A stretch of 64,000 bases of DNA, taken from positions 100,506 to 164,505 of the forward strand of contig JAMKCH010072691.1 of assembly GCA_023653785.1 (NCBI GenBank), given 5' to 3'. Source of the stretch: Ophioderma brevispina (taxonomy: Eukaryota > Echinodermata > Ophiuroidea > Amphilepidida > Ophiodermatidae). This document shows, piece by piece, positions 45,960-57,343 of the stretch (position 1 is the stretch's first letter; each line of letters begins with the position of its first letter). A program made the translations under genes and the position numbers. Below the pieces are notes generated by a model. It was not told the DNA's origin, ran no database searches, and was given only the letters and a program-made list of their open reading frames with translations.

Positions 45960-46460
45960 GAATGCGCAGGAACAAACCAGAGTACTCTGAGAAAACTGTA
46001 GCCCAGCGCCCCAGCCATAGACCTTGCATTTGACCTTGCAAAAGAGTTTGCACGAAATGTTTTGATGGTTTCTGGGCAACATTGACCTGCTTATTCAAAA
46101 TGTGATGATACAACTGCATCCTTAAGGGGAAGGGGTTGAATTAACACAGTAGGAACGCCAGTGGCATTACTTCCGGTATTTTTACAGGACGTGACCCCCG
46201 ATATGACGTCACAAAATTTTAAATCCAAGCGCTCAGATTTGCGAGTGCGAGTACTCGAAGAAAAATTTAAAAATCGAAATGATATTGGGTAAGTAACATG
46301 TATAACTTACCCTCTTCAAAATGCTCAAGGATGACAAAGTTGCATTATCAAGATTTGGAAACAGCAGATTCGGCTATCAAAGCATTTTGTGCAGACTCTT
46401 ATAGGCAAGGTCATATTGGTCTACCGTATGACTACTGTGACAGCGAGCTTGTACGCATAT
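45960..46460. mobile_element. Repeat R5 with both arms
   Basis: The left arm (about 46010-46085) reads CCATAGACCTTGCATTTGAC, GCAAAAGAGTTTGCACGAAA. The right arm (about 46370-46425) reads AAAGCATTTTGTGCAGACTC and GGCAAGGTCATATTGGTCTA, an imperfect inverted copy. The left arm also matches the reverse complement of 8700-8850. An 87-codon frame at 46298-46561 begins in the centre and crosses the right arm, so it is probably not a gene. Confidence 0.5.
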
Positions 46461-47291
46461 TTTCTTCTGAGACAAACTTTTTTATCTGGCCTATGAATAC
46501 ACATGATTTTCTTACACAGCTACGCGGTTTGATATGTATTTTACAAGAGTACTTGTTATAAGCCACGTTATCTTATGCTTTACATATATTGTTCTAAAGC
46601 ATATTTAGTCGTTTATCAGAAATTCATAATGCATCCATGCGCGAACCTGTAATACATACAAAACAGAATATATCAATATTGCACGTAATCCAATCAGTGT
46701 TGATAGAAGTGACAAACCACAGAGTCAGACGTAAATGGGCCTCAAACGTTACAGAATGAACTATATAATGGAAAGTTAGTTACTGATATGCCATGCCGAA
46801 TGTGCTATAGAAAGTTGTTAGAACCTGTACCGACCGGCAGCTTTGAATACTTAGTATTGGTTTTCACCTGAAGCCAAGTCTGGTTTTGTTGCATTTGTGA
46901 TCAGTGATGAATTAACAGACATGTTAGAGCCTGATCTGTTAAACATTTGTCGACATATTCGTTATCTTCAATTCAAGGTGAGACGGAACAGGTGAACGGG
47001 TTGTTGGAATTAGAGAATAACGCGATCGCATTTGTTTGGTGGTGAATAAAATGCGTCTTTAGACTCCTCAAAGTAAGCCACTCGCAAGGAGATGAAAGCA
47101 CGAATACTGTGATATCAATTCATCTAGCCATTTAAACGTTCTATGCACGAACAGTCTTCTTCGTATACAATTGCAAATGAAGAGCGCCGCTCATTACTCT
47201 CATTACTGAATGGTGACGTCATATTTGTGATACAGCTTGGGGAGATTTCGGAAATTCTGAAAATGTGTGTTCATGTCGTTCGAGAGACCTC
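46461..47291. other. Stretch without recognisable gene
   Basis: Frame 47143-47376 (77 codons) crosses into the tandem repeat and has no recognised domain. Confidence 0.5.
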
Positions 47292-49376
47292 AGGTGGTCA
47301 AAATTATATGCGTAATGATAATGGGAAAATCCGGTATGGTCTCGGCTATCGGAAGCTGAAAACAGAATTTAAATAAGACTTTCCGTTGTTGAGTGTTGGT
47401 GTTGTTTTTGTATTAGTAACGTTGCGCCATGAGTCAATTCCGGAAATTGAGGGTTGAAAAAGTACTCCTAAATAATAGTAGATTATGCGCGATATAATGT
47501 AACTAGATGTACTATCTGTGTCGGTATTACTTAGATCATTCCTGAACCCACAGTGTCATCAATGCAAGGTGACATGTACTTTTACTAAGGTGACATACAA
47601 ATATGCATGGCTATTTTCCGGCAGTGGAACCAAGTTTGAATTGGGAAATGCAATGGGAGTATTCATTGCTGTCATAATTATATGCACGGAACCGTGTTTG
47701 TATGACACGTACAATGTATACACAGATTCGGTTGTGTGTATAATTGCAAAGCGGTGAATTTGAACTTAGGTCAGTCAGGAATGTACTACACATGTGCGGA
47801 TTGCCGTCGGCGACTAGCGTCGGTGACTTGTCACTAGAATCTTCTATACAGGCTTCAGAAGAGAGGTTTGTTTGTGCTATGGCTAGCTGCAAACTTTCCG
47901 AAAACTTTTCAATATTACATTTGTTGTTTCAATTTACGTTTGTTAAATGTATGAAGTTTTTTAAAAAGCAATTTTTAAAAGCGTTTTTAGTAATGCTTCT
48001 ATTAAACGTTTTAAAATGTTAGTGTATCTTTGCATTAATTAACTAGATAGACTGAAATACGCAAATTATAATTACCTTTATTGGAAATTGAACCGGACCT
48101 TTAGCGTTATCAATTACACCAGCCAGCCGTAGATGTTAAATGTGATTAATTTCTATATAAGTGTTTTTACTGTTTTCAAGATGTTAAGTTATATTTTTAT
48201 TAGCACTAAAATTTAGATACCATCTACACTGAAAACATCAGAAGACCGTAGCTTTCGTCTTGTACCATCAGAATTACTATCCAACACGTTATACAAATTT
48301 AGACCATCAGTAAGGTATGATGGAGCCTGTCCGTGAAGAGACTTATACACATAAAGAAGGATTTTGAATGAGTATTTTGCGTACGTTATTAAACATATTT
48401 ATAACGTTTAGGAGCAAAAATTCATCAATGAAGAAGCGCATATATAGCCCTAACGCTAAACTTAGAGCTTAACACTATAATGTCAAACGGTCCTTTTAAA
48501 AACGTTTGTGAAACTTCTCACAAAAAGAACTAAGCTAAAACTATGGAAATCTTTGAAAACTTTGCGAAAGGTGAAGCTCAAAGAATGAAAAACAAATGAC
48601 ACGGGTTGGATAACTTGGTTGAAGTTTGGTATGGTTTTGGTGTAAATGTACTTGGTATGGGTTTTTGGTTAAATCTATGTGACGACTATAAGTAAGTGCA
48701 TAACAGAGCAGCAAAACACACACCCTTTGAATTGTGTCAGGATTAGGTTGAAAGAGGCCTTTTCATTATGGCAAAGCAAAGTAAGCAATTTATTTACAAA
48801 GTAAAATGTAGAAGAACAGAAGTACAGAAAAGTTTCAACATAGTTGCATACATTTGAAAATATATCAAATCATTTTCAAATCACGCTGAGTCCCATTTGT
48901 GCGCTCTTACAATCTAGATGGCTACATTGTTTTACCTTAAGTTTTTGTCTATAAGTGACTTCAGGTAGGTAATAACACTATTCCCGAACACTTTCAAAAG
49001 AGAGTTATAGAACACGAATTAACACTTAACCGGTGTGAAAGTAATCATAGTCCGGGCTCCATAGACGACAACGGAATAAAGCGTGAAACTAATGTTGCGT
49101 AAAGAGTCAACTGAATCGATTGCCCTATTGTTCACCATTGTTCCCAGACTGTGAGCCCGGAAGGCTAAATCTCCTGCCACACCTGTTCATAAAATTTGGC
49201 GTTGCAGTGACCTTATCTTTTATTCACTAATGCTAGCGTTTGAATTGAAAAAACTAATGCTCATCAAAACGGTTTAAGTACAATACAAAGTTAGGTGGTG
49301 AATATATGTTTACTAGCAATACGACTTCATACCGATTGAATGAAGAAATGTCAAAACAAAACCAACAACAACAACA
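47292..49376 (+). repeat. 2.08-kb tandem repeat, copy 1
   Basis: Runs from AGGTGGTCAAAATTATATGC to CAACAACAACAACA. It repeats at 49377 with very few differences: an extra A at about 47742 (TATAATTGC versus TATATTGC), an extra ACACACCC stretch near 48717 and one A fewer near 49019. The extra A breaks the frame that is open for 167 codons in copy 2. No RT, transposase or terminal repeats were recognised in the unit. Confidence 0.9.
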
Positions 49377-51454
49377 AGGTGGTCAAAATTATATGCGTAA
49401 TGATAATGGGAAAATCCGGTATGGTCTCGGCTATCGGAAGCTGAAAACAGAATTTAAATAAGACTTTCCGTTGTTGAGTGTTGGTGTTGTTTTTGTATTA
49501 GTAACGTTGCGCCATGAGTCAATTCCGGAAATTGAGGGTTGAAAAAGTACTCCTAAATAATAGTAGATTATGCGCGATATAATGTAACTAGATGTACTAT
49601 CTGTGTCGGTATTACTTAGATCATTCCTGAACCCACAGTGTCATCAATGCAAGGTGACATGTACTTTTACTAAGGTGACATACAAATATGCATGGCTATT
49701 TTCCGGCAGTGGAACCAAGTTTGAATTGGGAAATGCAATGGGAGTATTCATTGCTGTCATAATTATATGCACGGAACCGTGTTTGTATGACACGTACAAT
49801 GTATACACAGATTCGGTTGTGTGTATATTGCAAAGCGGTGAATTTGAACTTAGGTCAGTCAGGAATGTACTACACATGTGCGGATTGCCGTCGGCGACTA
49901 GCGTCGGTGACTTGTCACTAGAATCTTCTATACAGGCTTCAGAAGAGAGGTTTGTTTGTGCTATGGCTAGCTGCAAACTTTCCGAAAACTTTTCAATATT
50001 ACATTTGTTGTTTCAATTTACGTTTGTTAAATGTATGAAGTTTTTTAAAAAGCAATTTTTAAAAGCGTTTTTAGTAATGCTTCTATTAAACGTTTTAAAA
50101 TGTTAGTGTATCTTTGCATTAATTAACTAGATAGACTGAAATACGCAAATTATAATTACCTTTATTGGAAATTGAACCGGACCTTTAGCGTTATCAATTA
50201 CACCAGCCAGCCGTAGATGTTAAATGTGATTAATTTCTATATAAGTGTTTTTACTGTTTTCAAGATGTTAAGTTATATTTTTATTAGCACTAAAATTTAG
50301 ATACCATCTACACTGAAAACATCAGAAGACCGTAGCTTTCGTCTTGTACCATCAGAATTACTATCCAACACGTTATACAAATTTAGACCATCAGTAAGGT
50401 ATGATGGAGCCTGTCCGTGAAGAGACTTATACACATAAAGAAGGATTTTGAATGAGTATTTTGCGTACGTTATTAAACATATTTATAACGTTTAGGAGCA
50501 AAAATTCATCAATGAAGAAGCGCATATATAGCCCTAACGCTAAACTTAGAGCTTAACACTATAATGTCAAACGGTCCTTTTAAAAACGTTTGTGAAACTT
50601 CTCACAAAAAGAACTAAGCTAAAACTATGGAAATCTTTGAAAACTTTGCGAAAGGTGAAGCTCAAAGAATGAAAAACAAATGACACGGGTTGGATAACTT
50701 GGTTGAAGTTTGGTATGGTTTTGGTGTAAATGTACTTGGTATGGGTTTTTGGTTAAATCTATGTGACGACTATAAGTAAGTGCATAACAGAGCAGCAAAA
50801 CGTTTGAATTGTGTCAGGATTAGGTTGAAAGAGGCCTTTTCATTATGGCAAAGCAAAGTAAGCAATTTATTTACAAAGTAAAATGTAGAAGAACAGAAGT
50901 ACAGAAAAGTTTCAACATAGTTGCATACATTTGAAAATATATCAAATCATTTTCAAATCACGCTGAGTCCCATTTGTGCGCTCTTACAATCTAGATGGCT
51001 ACATTGTTTTACCTTAAGTTTTTGTCTATAAGTGACTTCAGGTAGGTAATAACACTATTCCCGAACACTTTCAAAAGAGAGTTATAGAACACGAATTTAA
51101 CACTTAACCGGTGTGAAAGTAATCATAGTCCGGGCTCCATAGACGACAACGGAATAAAGCGTGAAACTAATGTTGCGTAAAGAGTCAACTGAATCGATTG
51201 CCCTATTGTTCACCATTGTTCCCAGACTGTGAGCCCGGAAGGCTAAATCTCCTGCCACACCTGTTCATAAAATTTGGCGTTGCAGTGACCTTATCTTTTA
51301 TTCACTAATGCTAGCGTTTGAATTGAAAAAACTAATGCTCATCAAAACGGTTTAAGTACAATACAAAGTTAGGTGGTGAATATATGTTTACTAGCAATAC
51401 GACTTCATACCGATTGAATGAAGAAATGTCAAAACAAAACCAACAACAACAACA
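49377..51454 (+). repeat. 2.08-kb tandem repeat, copy 2
   Basis: Near-identical to copy 1 (period 2085, then 2078 to the next unit). The near identity implies a recent duplication, recent gene conversion or an assembly duplication. Left and right junctions share the word AGGTGG. Confidence 0.9.
49603..50106 (+). CDS. Orphan 167-codon open frame in tandem copy 2
   Basis: Longest open frame in the duplicated unit: a Cys-containing N-terminal part, a hydrophobic stretch near residues 40-58 (NAMGVFIAVIIICTEPC) that could be a membrane segment, and a Lys/Phe/Leu-rich C-terminus (about 140-167). No family recognised. In copy 1 a one-base insertion splits it into frames at 47518-47757 and 47744-48022. 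The partial third copy keeps neither frame nor start. The antisense strand also has a 110-codon frame. I think it is more likely fortuitous than a gene; listed because it is the longest frame in the region. Confidence 0.15.
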   Translation: MSVLLRSFLNPQCHQCKVTCTFTKVTYKYAWLFSGSGTKFELGNAMGVFIAVIIICTEPCLYDTYNVYTDSVVCILQSGEFELRSVRNVLHMCGLPSATSVGDLSLESSIQASEERFVCAMASCKLSENFSILHLLFQFTFVKCMKFFKKQFLKAFLVMLLLNVLKC

Positions 51455-52070
51455 AGGTGGTCAAAATTATATGCGTAATGATAATGGGAAAATCCGGTAT
51501 GGTCTCGGCTATCGGAAGCTGAAAACAGAATTTAAATAAGACTTTCCGTTGGTGAGTGTTGGTGTTGTTTTTGTATTAGTAACGTTGCGCCATGAGTCAA
51601 TCCCGGATATTGAGGGTTGAAAAAGTACTCCTAAATAATCGTAGATTATGCGCGATATAATGTGACTAGTGAGATGTACTATCTGTGTCGGTATTACTTA
51701 GATCATTCCTGATCCCACAGTGTCATCATTGCAAGGTGACATTGCAAATATGCATGGCTATTTTCCGGCAGTGGAACCAAGTTTGAATTGGGAATGCAAT
51801 GGGAGTATTCATTGCTGTCATAATGCGCGGAACCGTGTTTTGATTAAGAAGGGTCAGTTGCGGCGCGGTCAAGCATGGTTTGCATGACACGTACAATGTA
51901 CACACAGATTTACTGCATTCGGTTGTGTGTATATTGCAACGCGATGCATTTGAACTTAGGTCAGTCAGGAATGTACTACACATCATGCGCGAATTGCCGT
52001 CAGTGACTAGCGTCGGTGACTAGTCACAGAATCTTTTATACAGGCCTCAATAGAGAGGTTTGTTTGTGCC
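51455..52070 (+). repeat. 2.08-kb tandem repeat, partial diverged copy 3
   Basis: Covers the first 600 bp or so of the unit with clear divergence: TTGGTGAGTG for TTGTTGAGTG, a GTGAGATG insertion near 51670, loss of a block after CAAGGTGACA, and an extra GAAGGGTCAGTTGCGGCGCG stretch near 51848. Similarity fades after about 52070. It is older or under less homogenisation than copies 1 and 2. Confidence 0.85.
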
Positions 52071-52360
<290 letters not shown>

Positions 52361-52399
52361 TAGAGGTACATTACCACCAGACGTGCATTACTGCTGCTA

Positions 52400-52885
52400 A
52401 TTAAATGGAAAAACAACTTTATGCAAAACAAATTTCAAGCTATTTATTTAGCAAATTAAAATGGAAAAACAACTTTATGCAAAACAAATTTCAAGCTATT
52501 TTAGTTAAATTAACCTCTTATTGTACTAATTGAGTGCTTAATCATCAACTATTGATTACGGTCACAATAATTACTATGATATTATTCGATCGTGTTGATT
52601 TAACGCATTTCAATGAAAACTTTGCTTAATTTGTTAATTCTTTCCTTCTTTATTCTTTCTTTCTTTCATGCAAAACAATTTCAAGCTACCTTAGTTAATT
52701 TAGAAAATTAAAATATGGAATAACAACTTTATGCAAAACAAATTTCAAGCTATTTTAGTTAAATTAACCTCTTATTGTACTAATTGAGTGCTTAATCATC
52801 AACTGTTGATTACGGTCACAATAATTACTAGGATGTTTATTCGACCGTGTTGATTAGCCCATTTCAAAGAAAACTATGCTTAATT
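52400..52885 (+). repeat. Tandem repeat, 253-bp period with an extra short unit
   Basis: The block AACAACTTTATGCAAAACAA with TTTCAAGCTATTT occurs at about 52411, 52470 and 52724. From the second occurrence it continues through TTATTGTACTAATTGAGTGC (52519 and 52772), CATCAACT-TTGATTACGGTC and CGTGTTGATT to AAAACT-TGCTTAATTT. The first unit is only the short 5' part. Confidence 0.8.
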
Positions 52886-53129
52886 TATTTATTGTTTTCC
52901 TTCTTTATTCTTTTTTTAGGCAGAGTAGCTCCTTCAATGACTCAGCATTGGTTTTCAAGGAGGCCCTGCAACATGTACAAAATAAAATGCATTTACAAAT
53001 TAAAGTTACAAAAAAAACAAAGATATATACATATATGCAAAAATATACAATTACTTGTAAGCAATAAAACTATAAACAAATTAGTCTGTGTTGAGGCTCA
53101 AACGGACACAGTTAGGGAGTTTTAACAGG
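52886..53129. other. Spacer, nothing recognised
   Basis: AT-rich; the 92-codon frame at 52847-53125 has no recognised domain. Confidence 0.5.
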
Positions 53130-53777
53130 TCTAAGTGGAAAGAAAGGCCTGCTGTTGAACACAAAGAAGACCAAATAATGGTTCTGGATTCATCGCTAGC
53201 TGACGATGCCTAAATTGTCTTAGATAGTCAGTTGATTGAAGAGGTACAAGAATTTGAGTACCTTGGTTCGCTCATTAACAACAAGGGCGGCAGTACCATT
53301 GAAATCAAGAGAAGATTAGCTATTGCAAGGAACGCCACCCCAAAACATGACAAATATCGTGAAGAGTAGAGGAGTTTCAACAGAGCTTAAACTGCGATTG
53401 CTAAGCGCAACTGTCATCAGTGTTGCCACCTATGGAAGTGAATCTTGGGCACCAACTGAAAGTGATAACAAACGCATCAATTCGTTTGAAATGTGGTGTT
53501 ATAGGAGGCTTCTGAGGATACCCTGGCACAAGAATAAATGAATGGGTGTTGAAGAAGACTTGTTTCAGGCCTGATATTAAGAAAACTTATAAAACTTTAT
53601 TTAACTTTTAAATATTTTTGGTAAAATTTGAGAAGGAGAACAGCATGAGAAGCCAAAAATCATTCAGGGGGCAGTGAAAGGTCGACAGAGGAAGACGGTC
53701 GTCCGGCAACCAGCGTGGCAGATGGCATAAAGGAGTGGACTGAACGGGTAGTATGGCAAATGCTTACAAGTTTGGCT
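53130..53777 (+). pseudogene. LINE RT C-terminal fragment, unit 1 (5' part)
   Basis: Starts TCTAAGTGGAAAG. Broken frames give a VQEFEYLGSLINNKGG block (about 53248-53295), then frame 53323-53541 with MTNIVKSRGVSTELKLRLLS, VISVATYGSESW and INSFEMWCYRRLLRIPW, the post-RT region of a non-LTR element often annotated as craniofacial-development-protein-2-like. A degraded HIVRR-EN, IIQGAVKGRQRKT-like tail follows. At 53777 it is cut by a poly(A)-tailed insertion and resumes at 54865. Confidence 0.85.
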
Positions 53778-54824
53778 CATGTCACAATATTCTCCCAACA
53801 AATGCTTTTTGAAAAAAAGTTGGTTTGAGTGATAGTGAGGACTGTGTGTAGGTGGTAGGGCAGAGATACCATTAAACATCGAAATGTTGGGATTGTAAGG
53901 TTACTAAAGAATTCTGGAATAATAAGGATTATTTCCTGGATCAGTAATGATTTGGGAGAAGTTATGCAGGATTAACTTCAAGGTGGTTTGTTTTGGACTG
54001 CTCAATGATGAGTTAATTACTTTAAAAATATCATTATCTTCTGGCAAAACGTTCATATGTTACAGAGCACCGCTAAAGTGCCCGAGAATAGACCATGAGT
54101 ATTTTGGTCTTTAAGGAGTGGGCAAGTGACCGAGAATGGCAGGAAAGGTGACTGCTCTCAGGGAATAATAGAATGTCTTGTCATAATAAAAAAATGGGGC
54201 AATATGTTTGTTTAGGGCTTGGAAGTTACAAGTTATGGTCACTCAAAGTATTTAAAATGTTTGCATTCCTTACATATTATGGAGGATATGATGACGGATC
54301 TCAGGGCATATGCCACGTAATGCACCACGTTTTACTGAGTAAATCAACTGTTTTGTATGTGTAAATGGGACGCTCACATTGTGTTGTGTTTATACATATT
54401 TTTTTGGCGCCGTACATGTACATTGCAAATTTAAAGGGGGGCCCCCCATTCCGTGCACTGATTGTATGCATGCTTTGTGGTTAAAGGTCATTAACCGTTG
54501 TGTTATGGCTTGTTACAGGCATGTGGCTATTTAACCACATTAGTTTGGGAATACTTTGCACTGTTATAACCAAAGGTGCTGTGTTGTTACATTTCACATG
54601 ACTTGTATGGAAAGTTTGATGATGCTTTTGAAACTTAAATGGTTAGATTTACTGGTTCGCGGGATGAGCCTTTGATTTTTATGTGCGTGTAAGAGCTGTT
54701 ATTGTAAGATTAAGAATATTTCAATTTTTATGTACTTGTCTTTGTCACGTATTTGATTTGGTTGTGAGGTCTGGTGCATTTTTATGTTTCTTTTCCAACC
54801 ACCAAAAGCTGTGATGCATTTATT

Positions 54825-54864
<40 letters not shown>
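53778..54864 (+). mobile_element. Poly(A)-tailed retroposed insertion, 1.09 kb
   Basis: Ends in 33 A (54831-54863). It is flanked by TTTGGCT at 53771-53777 and 54865-54871; removing it restores the LINE sequence that is uninterrupted in unit 2 near 56075. The body has no RT or ORF over 65 codons. It could be a 5'-truncated LINE 3' UTR or a processed transcript of a host gene or long noncoding RNA. No AATAAA signal was seen close to the tail. Confidence 0.8.
54831..54863 (+). repeat. Poly(A) tail of the insertion
   Basis: 33 consecutive A residues, unlike the exactly-20 runs elsewhere in the window. They sit directly before the right target duplication. Confidence 0.9.
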
Positions 54865-54867
<3 letters not shown>

Positions 54868-54970
54868 GGCTAGGATCGAGGAAAATGGCCACAGCAGTGC
54901 CTATAGGCACCATCTGACATGAGAGACAGGGGAGATGAAACGTTGCGTTCACAGCTGAATGAACAAGATG
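54865..54970 (+). pseudogene. LINE C-terminal remnant, unit 1 (3' part)
   Basis: Continues the LINE after the insertion: GGCTAGGATCGAGGAAAATG, GGCCACAGCAGTGC and GAGAGACAGGGGAGATGAAA match 56080-56172. It lacks the TCGAGCTCTGTGAAGGCCA stretch present in unit 2. It leads straight to hAT MITE 1. Confidence 0.75.
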
Positions 54971-54978
54971 ATCTAGAT

Positions 54979-55446
54979 CAGGGGTGTCCAACTTTTTGAC
55001 GGAGGGGCCGCATTTGTTGAATCCACGGGCCTACCGCCGCCCGCGAGCAAGTAACGGGGGGGGGGCTGAAGTTTGCTTTGTGACGTGCTACGAGAGTCTG
55101 AAGTAGATCCATATCTATACCAATTGTGCCGAATGGAAACCCAAGCTACACAAGAGATGCAAAATTTGGGCCCAAATTTAACACATATTGTCAATTTTCC
55201 CAAGAAATGTTTAATTCTCTTTAGCAAACTTGGAAAGAAATGGCGACTTTAGGAAATTGGACTATTTTCCCACAATGGTAGAGGAGTTCGGTTTTCAGAT
55301 TGAGGAAATTGAAGTAATTAAAATGGACTTTTTAAAAGACTATTATTTCAGATAATATGCATTGATTTTTTCGGGGACGTACCTCGCGGGCAGCATATGC
55401 GCTCTGCGGCGCAAATGGCCCGGCGGCCGCAGGTTGGACACCCCTG
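54979..55446. mobile_element. hAT MITE, copy 1
   Basis: TIRs CAGGGGTGTCCAACTTTTT and AGGTTGGACACCCCTG, typical of non-autonomous hAT elements, with a GC-rich GGGCCGCA core near both ends. ATCTAGAT precedes the left end (54971-54978), but the right end is followed by TCTAAGTGG, the start of LINE unit 2. So this right flank is a duplication junction, not an original target site. No transposase. Interior at about 55200-55400 matches copy 2. Confidence 0.85.
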
Positions 55447-56205
55447 TCTAAGTGGAAGAAAGGCCTGCTGTTAAACACAAAGAAGACCAAATAAGGTCTG
55501 GATCATCGCAGCTGGACGATGCTAAGTCTTAGACGGTCAGTTGATTGAAGATGTACAAGAATTTGAGTACCTTGGTTCGCTATAACACAACAAGGGCGGC
55601 CGTACATGAAATCAAGGGAAGATTAGCTACCAATTTAGGAGATTAGAAACGCCACCCAAAACATGACAAATATATGGAAGAGTAGAGGAGTTTCAACAGA
55701 GCTTAAACTGCGATTGCTAAGCGCAACTGTCTTCAGTGTTGCCACCAATGGAAGTGAATCTTGGGCACCAACTAAAAGTTAAAACAAAATCATCGATTCG
55801 TTTTGTAATGTGGTGTCATAGGAGGCTTCTGAGGATATCCTGGCACAAGAAAAAATGAATGGGTGTTTCAGAAGACTTGTTTCAGGCCTGATATTAAGAA
55901 AACTTATAAGATAGAGGAAGCAGAAATATTTTGGTCACATTGTGAGAAGGGAGAACAGCATTGAGAAGCAAATCATTCAGGGTGCCGTGAGGGGGTCGCA
56001 GAGGAAGAGGTCGTCCGGCAACAGCTTGGACAGATGGAATAAAGGAGTGGACTGAAAGGAGTATGGCAAATGCTACAAGTTGGCTAGGGATCGAGGAAAA
56101 TATCGAGCTCTGTGAAGGCCATGGCCACAGCAGTGCTATAGCACCATTTACGAGAGACAGGGGAAATGAAACGGGCGTTCATTCCCCCCTGACAATGAAC
56201 CGAAG
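55447..56205 (+). pseudogene. LINE RT C-terminal fragment, unit 2
   Basis: Uninterrupted but frameshifted copy of unit 1: TCTAAGTGGAAGAAAGGCC, the LTTNTRRPNK-type region, GVSTEL-like (about 55690), GATTGCTAAGCGCAACTGTC, a LRISWHKK-like block (about 55830), then GGTCGCAGAGGAAGAGGTCG (about 55985) and GGAGTGGACTGAAAGGAGTA. It reads to about 56180 and abuts hAT MITE 2. Compared with unit 1 it has many one-base deletions. It supplies the intact reference for the site of the poly(A) insertion. Confidence 0.8.
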
Positions 56206-56213
56206 ATCTAGAT
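56206..56213. repeat. hAT target-site duplication, left
   Basis: ATCTAGAT, identical to 56695-56702 on the other side of hAT MITE 2. Eight bases is the standard hAT duplication length. Confidence 0.9.
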
Positions 56214-56694
56214 CAGGGGTGTCCACTTTTGACGGATGGGGGCGCATTTGTTAATCCACGCCACGCCGGCCCGATCAGTAAGGGGTGGGGGGCTGAAGTT
56301 TGCTTTGTGACGTCCTACGCGATCGGAAGTAGGATCCTATTCTAATACCAATTGTTGCCAAAAAAACAAAAAAAACCGAATGTTACCAGTAGCTACAACA
56401 GATCAGATTTTGGCCAAATTACACAAATTGTCCATTTCCCCAGACATGTTGATCTCTTTAGCAAATTTGGAAAGAAATGGCGCACTTTGAACAAATTGGA
56501 CTAATTTTCCCACAATTGTAGAGAAGTTCGGTTTCAGATTGAGGAAATTGAAATAATTCAAATGACATTTAAAAAAAATCTATTATTTCAGATAATTATG
56601 CATTTGATTTTATTTCTGGGAAGTAGCTCGCGGGCCGCATATGAGCTCTTAGCGGGCCTCAAATGGCCCTCGGGCCACAGGTTGGACACCCCTG
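56214..56694. mobile_element. hAT MITE, copy 2, with 8-bp target duplication
   Basis: CAGGGGTGTCCACTTTTG at the left and CAGGTTGGACACCCCTG at the right, bounded by ATCTAGAT on both sides. This gives the true insertion site, and copy 1 has only the left half of it. The right interior (about 56478-56644) was reused in each downstream 798-bp unit. Confidence 0.9.
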
Positions 56695-57149
56695 ATCTAG
56701 ATAAAGAATTAATGCGTTGGCGTCAAACATTTGAAAATGAGTGCCAACATATGATTATTCCAACAGTCTCTCAGTTTGATCTAGTGTACAGACTCCATTA
56801 TATAATTGGTTGGGGGTTCTAATGTCAGCACGAAGGAAGATGCGAGCTAGTCTATTCTGAAAAGAATTGTTTGTTCGGTCATTAGAGCAGTTTGACCAAC
56901 TGGGCTTCAGTAATCAAAATGTGGCATAATAAGTGCATTGACAAGCAAAATGAGAGTGTCGAGGGTGATTTTATTAATAATAATAGATTGAGATTATATT
57001 TAGTATAATAATATCCATGCTAAAAATATATTCAGTTATCTCAAAATAGAAGGTAATATTCATTCAGTCGGTCATTCATTCACTCACTTTCCATACAACA
57101 TAAAAAATACAAAATACAAAAAGATCAACATACTACTATACTAAATAAA

Positions 57150-57322
57150 TACAAAGGTGGGCCCAGGTGAAGGCTTTAGTTGATACTTTATCAACTTCAG
57201 TTTTGTGTTCTTTGAGTCTAGTACCGAAGAGTCTAGAGGTTTCCCCAAAATCCGAACCGGAAGAAGACTCAGATGAGCGGGAAACTTGGTCACTATAGTT
57301 TGACAAAGTGTTGCGTAGCAGC
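57150..57322 (-). pseudogene. Penelope-like GIY-YIG remnant, array unit 1
   Basis: Minus-strand residues FGETSRLFGTRLKEHKTEVD and a KAFTWA block match the region after the YVG motif in GIY-YIG endonuclease domains of Penelope-like elements (GET-R-L-TRL-EH). Only about 50 codons remain. The same piece recurs at 57948-58120 and 58746-58918. Confidence 0.65.
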
Positions 57323-57323
57323 A

Positions 57324-57343
57324 TTTTTTTTTTTTTTTTTTTT
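57324..57343. repeat. T20 homopolymer at junction
   Basis: 20 T between the GIY-YIG remnant and hAT-derived sequence. In the last array unit the same left sequence (GCGTAGCAGCA) runs directly into CGAAACTG, so the T run marks the rearrangement joint. Confidence 0.9.

Noticed and set aside
49603..50106. 167-codon frame as a confident host gene
   Set aside because: It is broken in the near-identical copy 1, absent in copy 3, has no recognised domain, and the opposite strand is also open. Kept only as a low-confidence entry.
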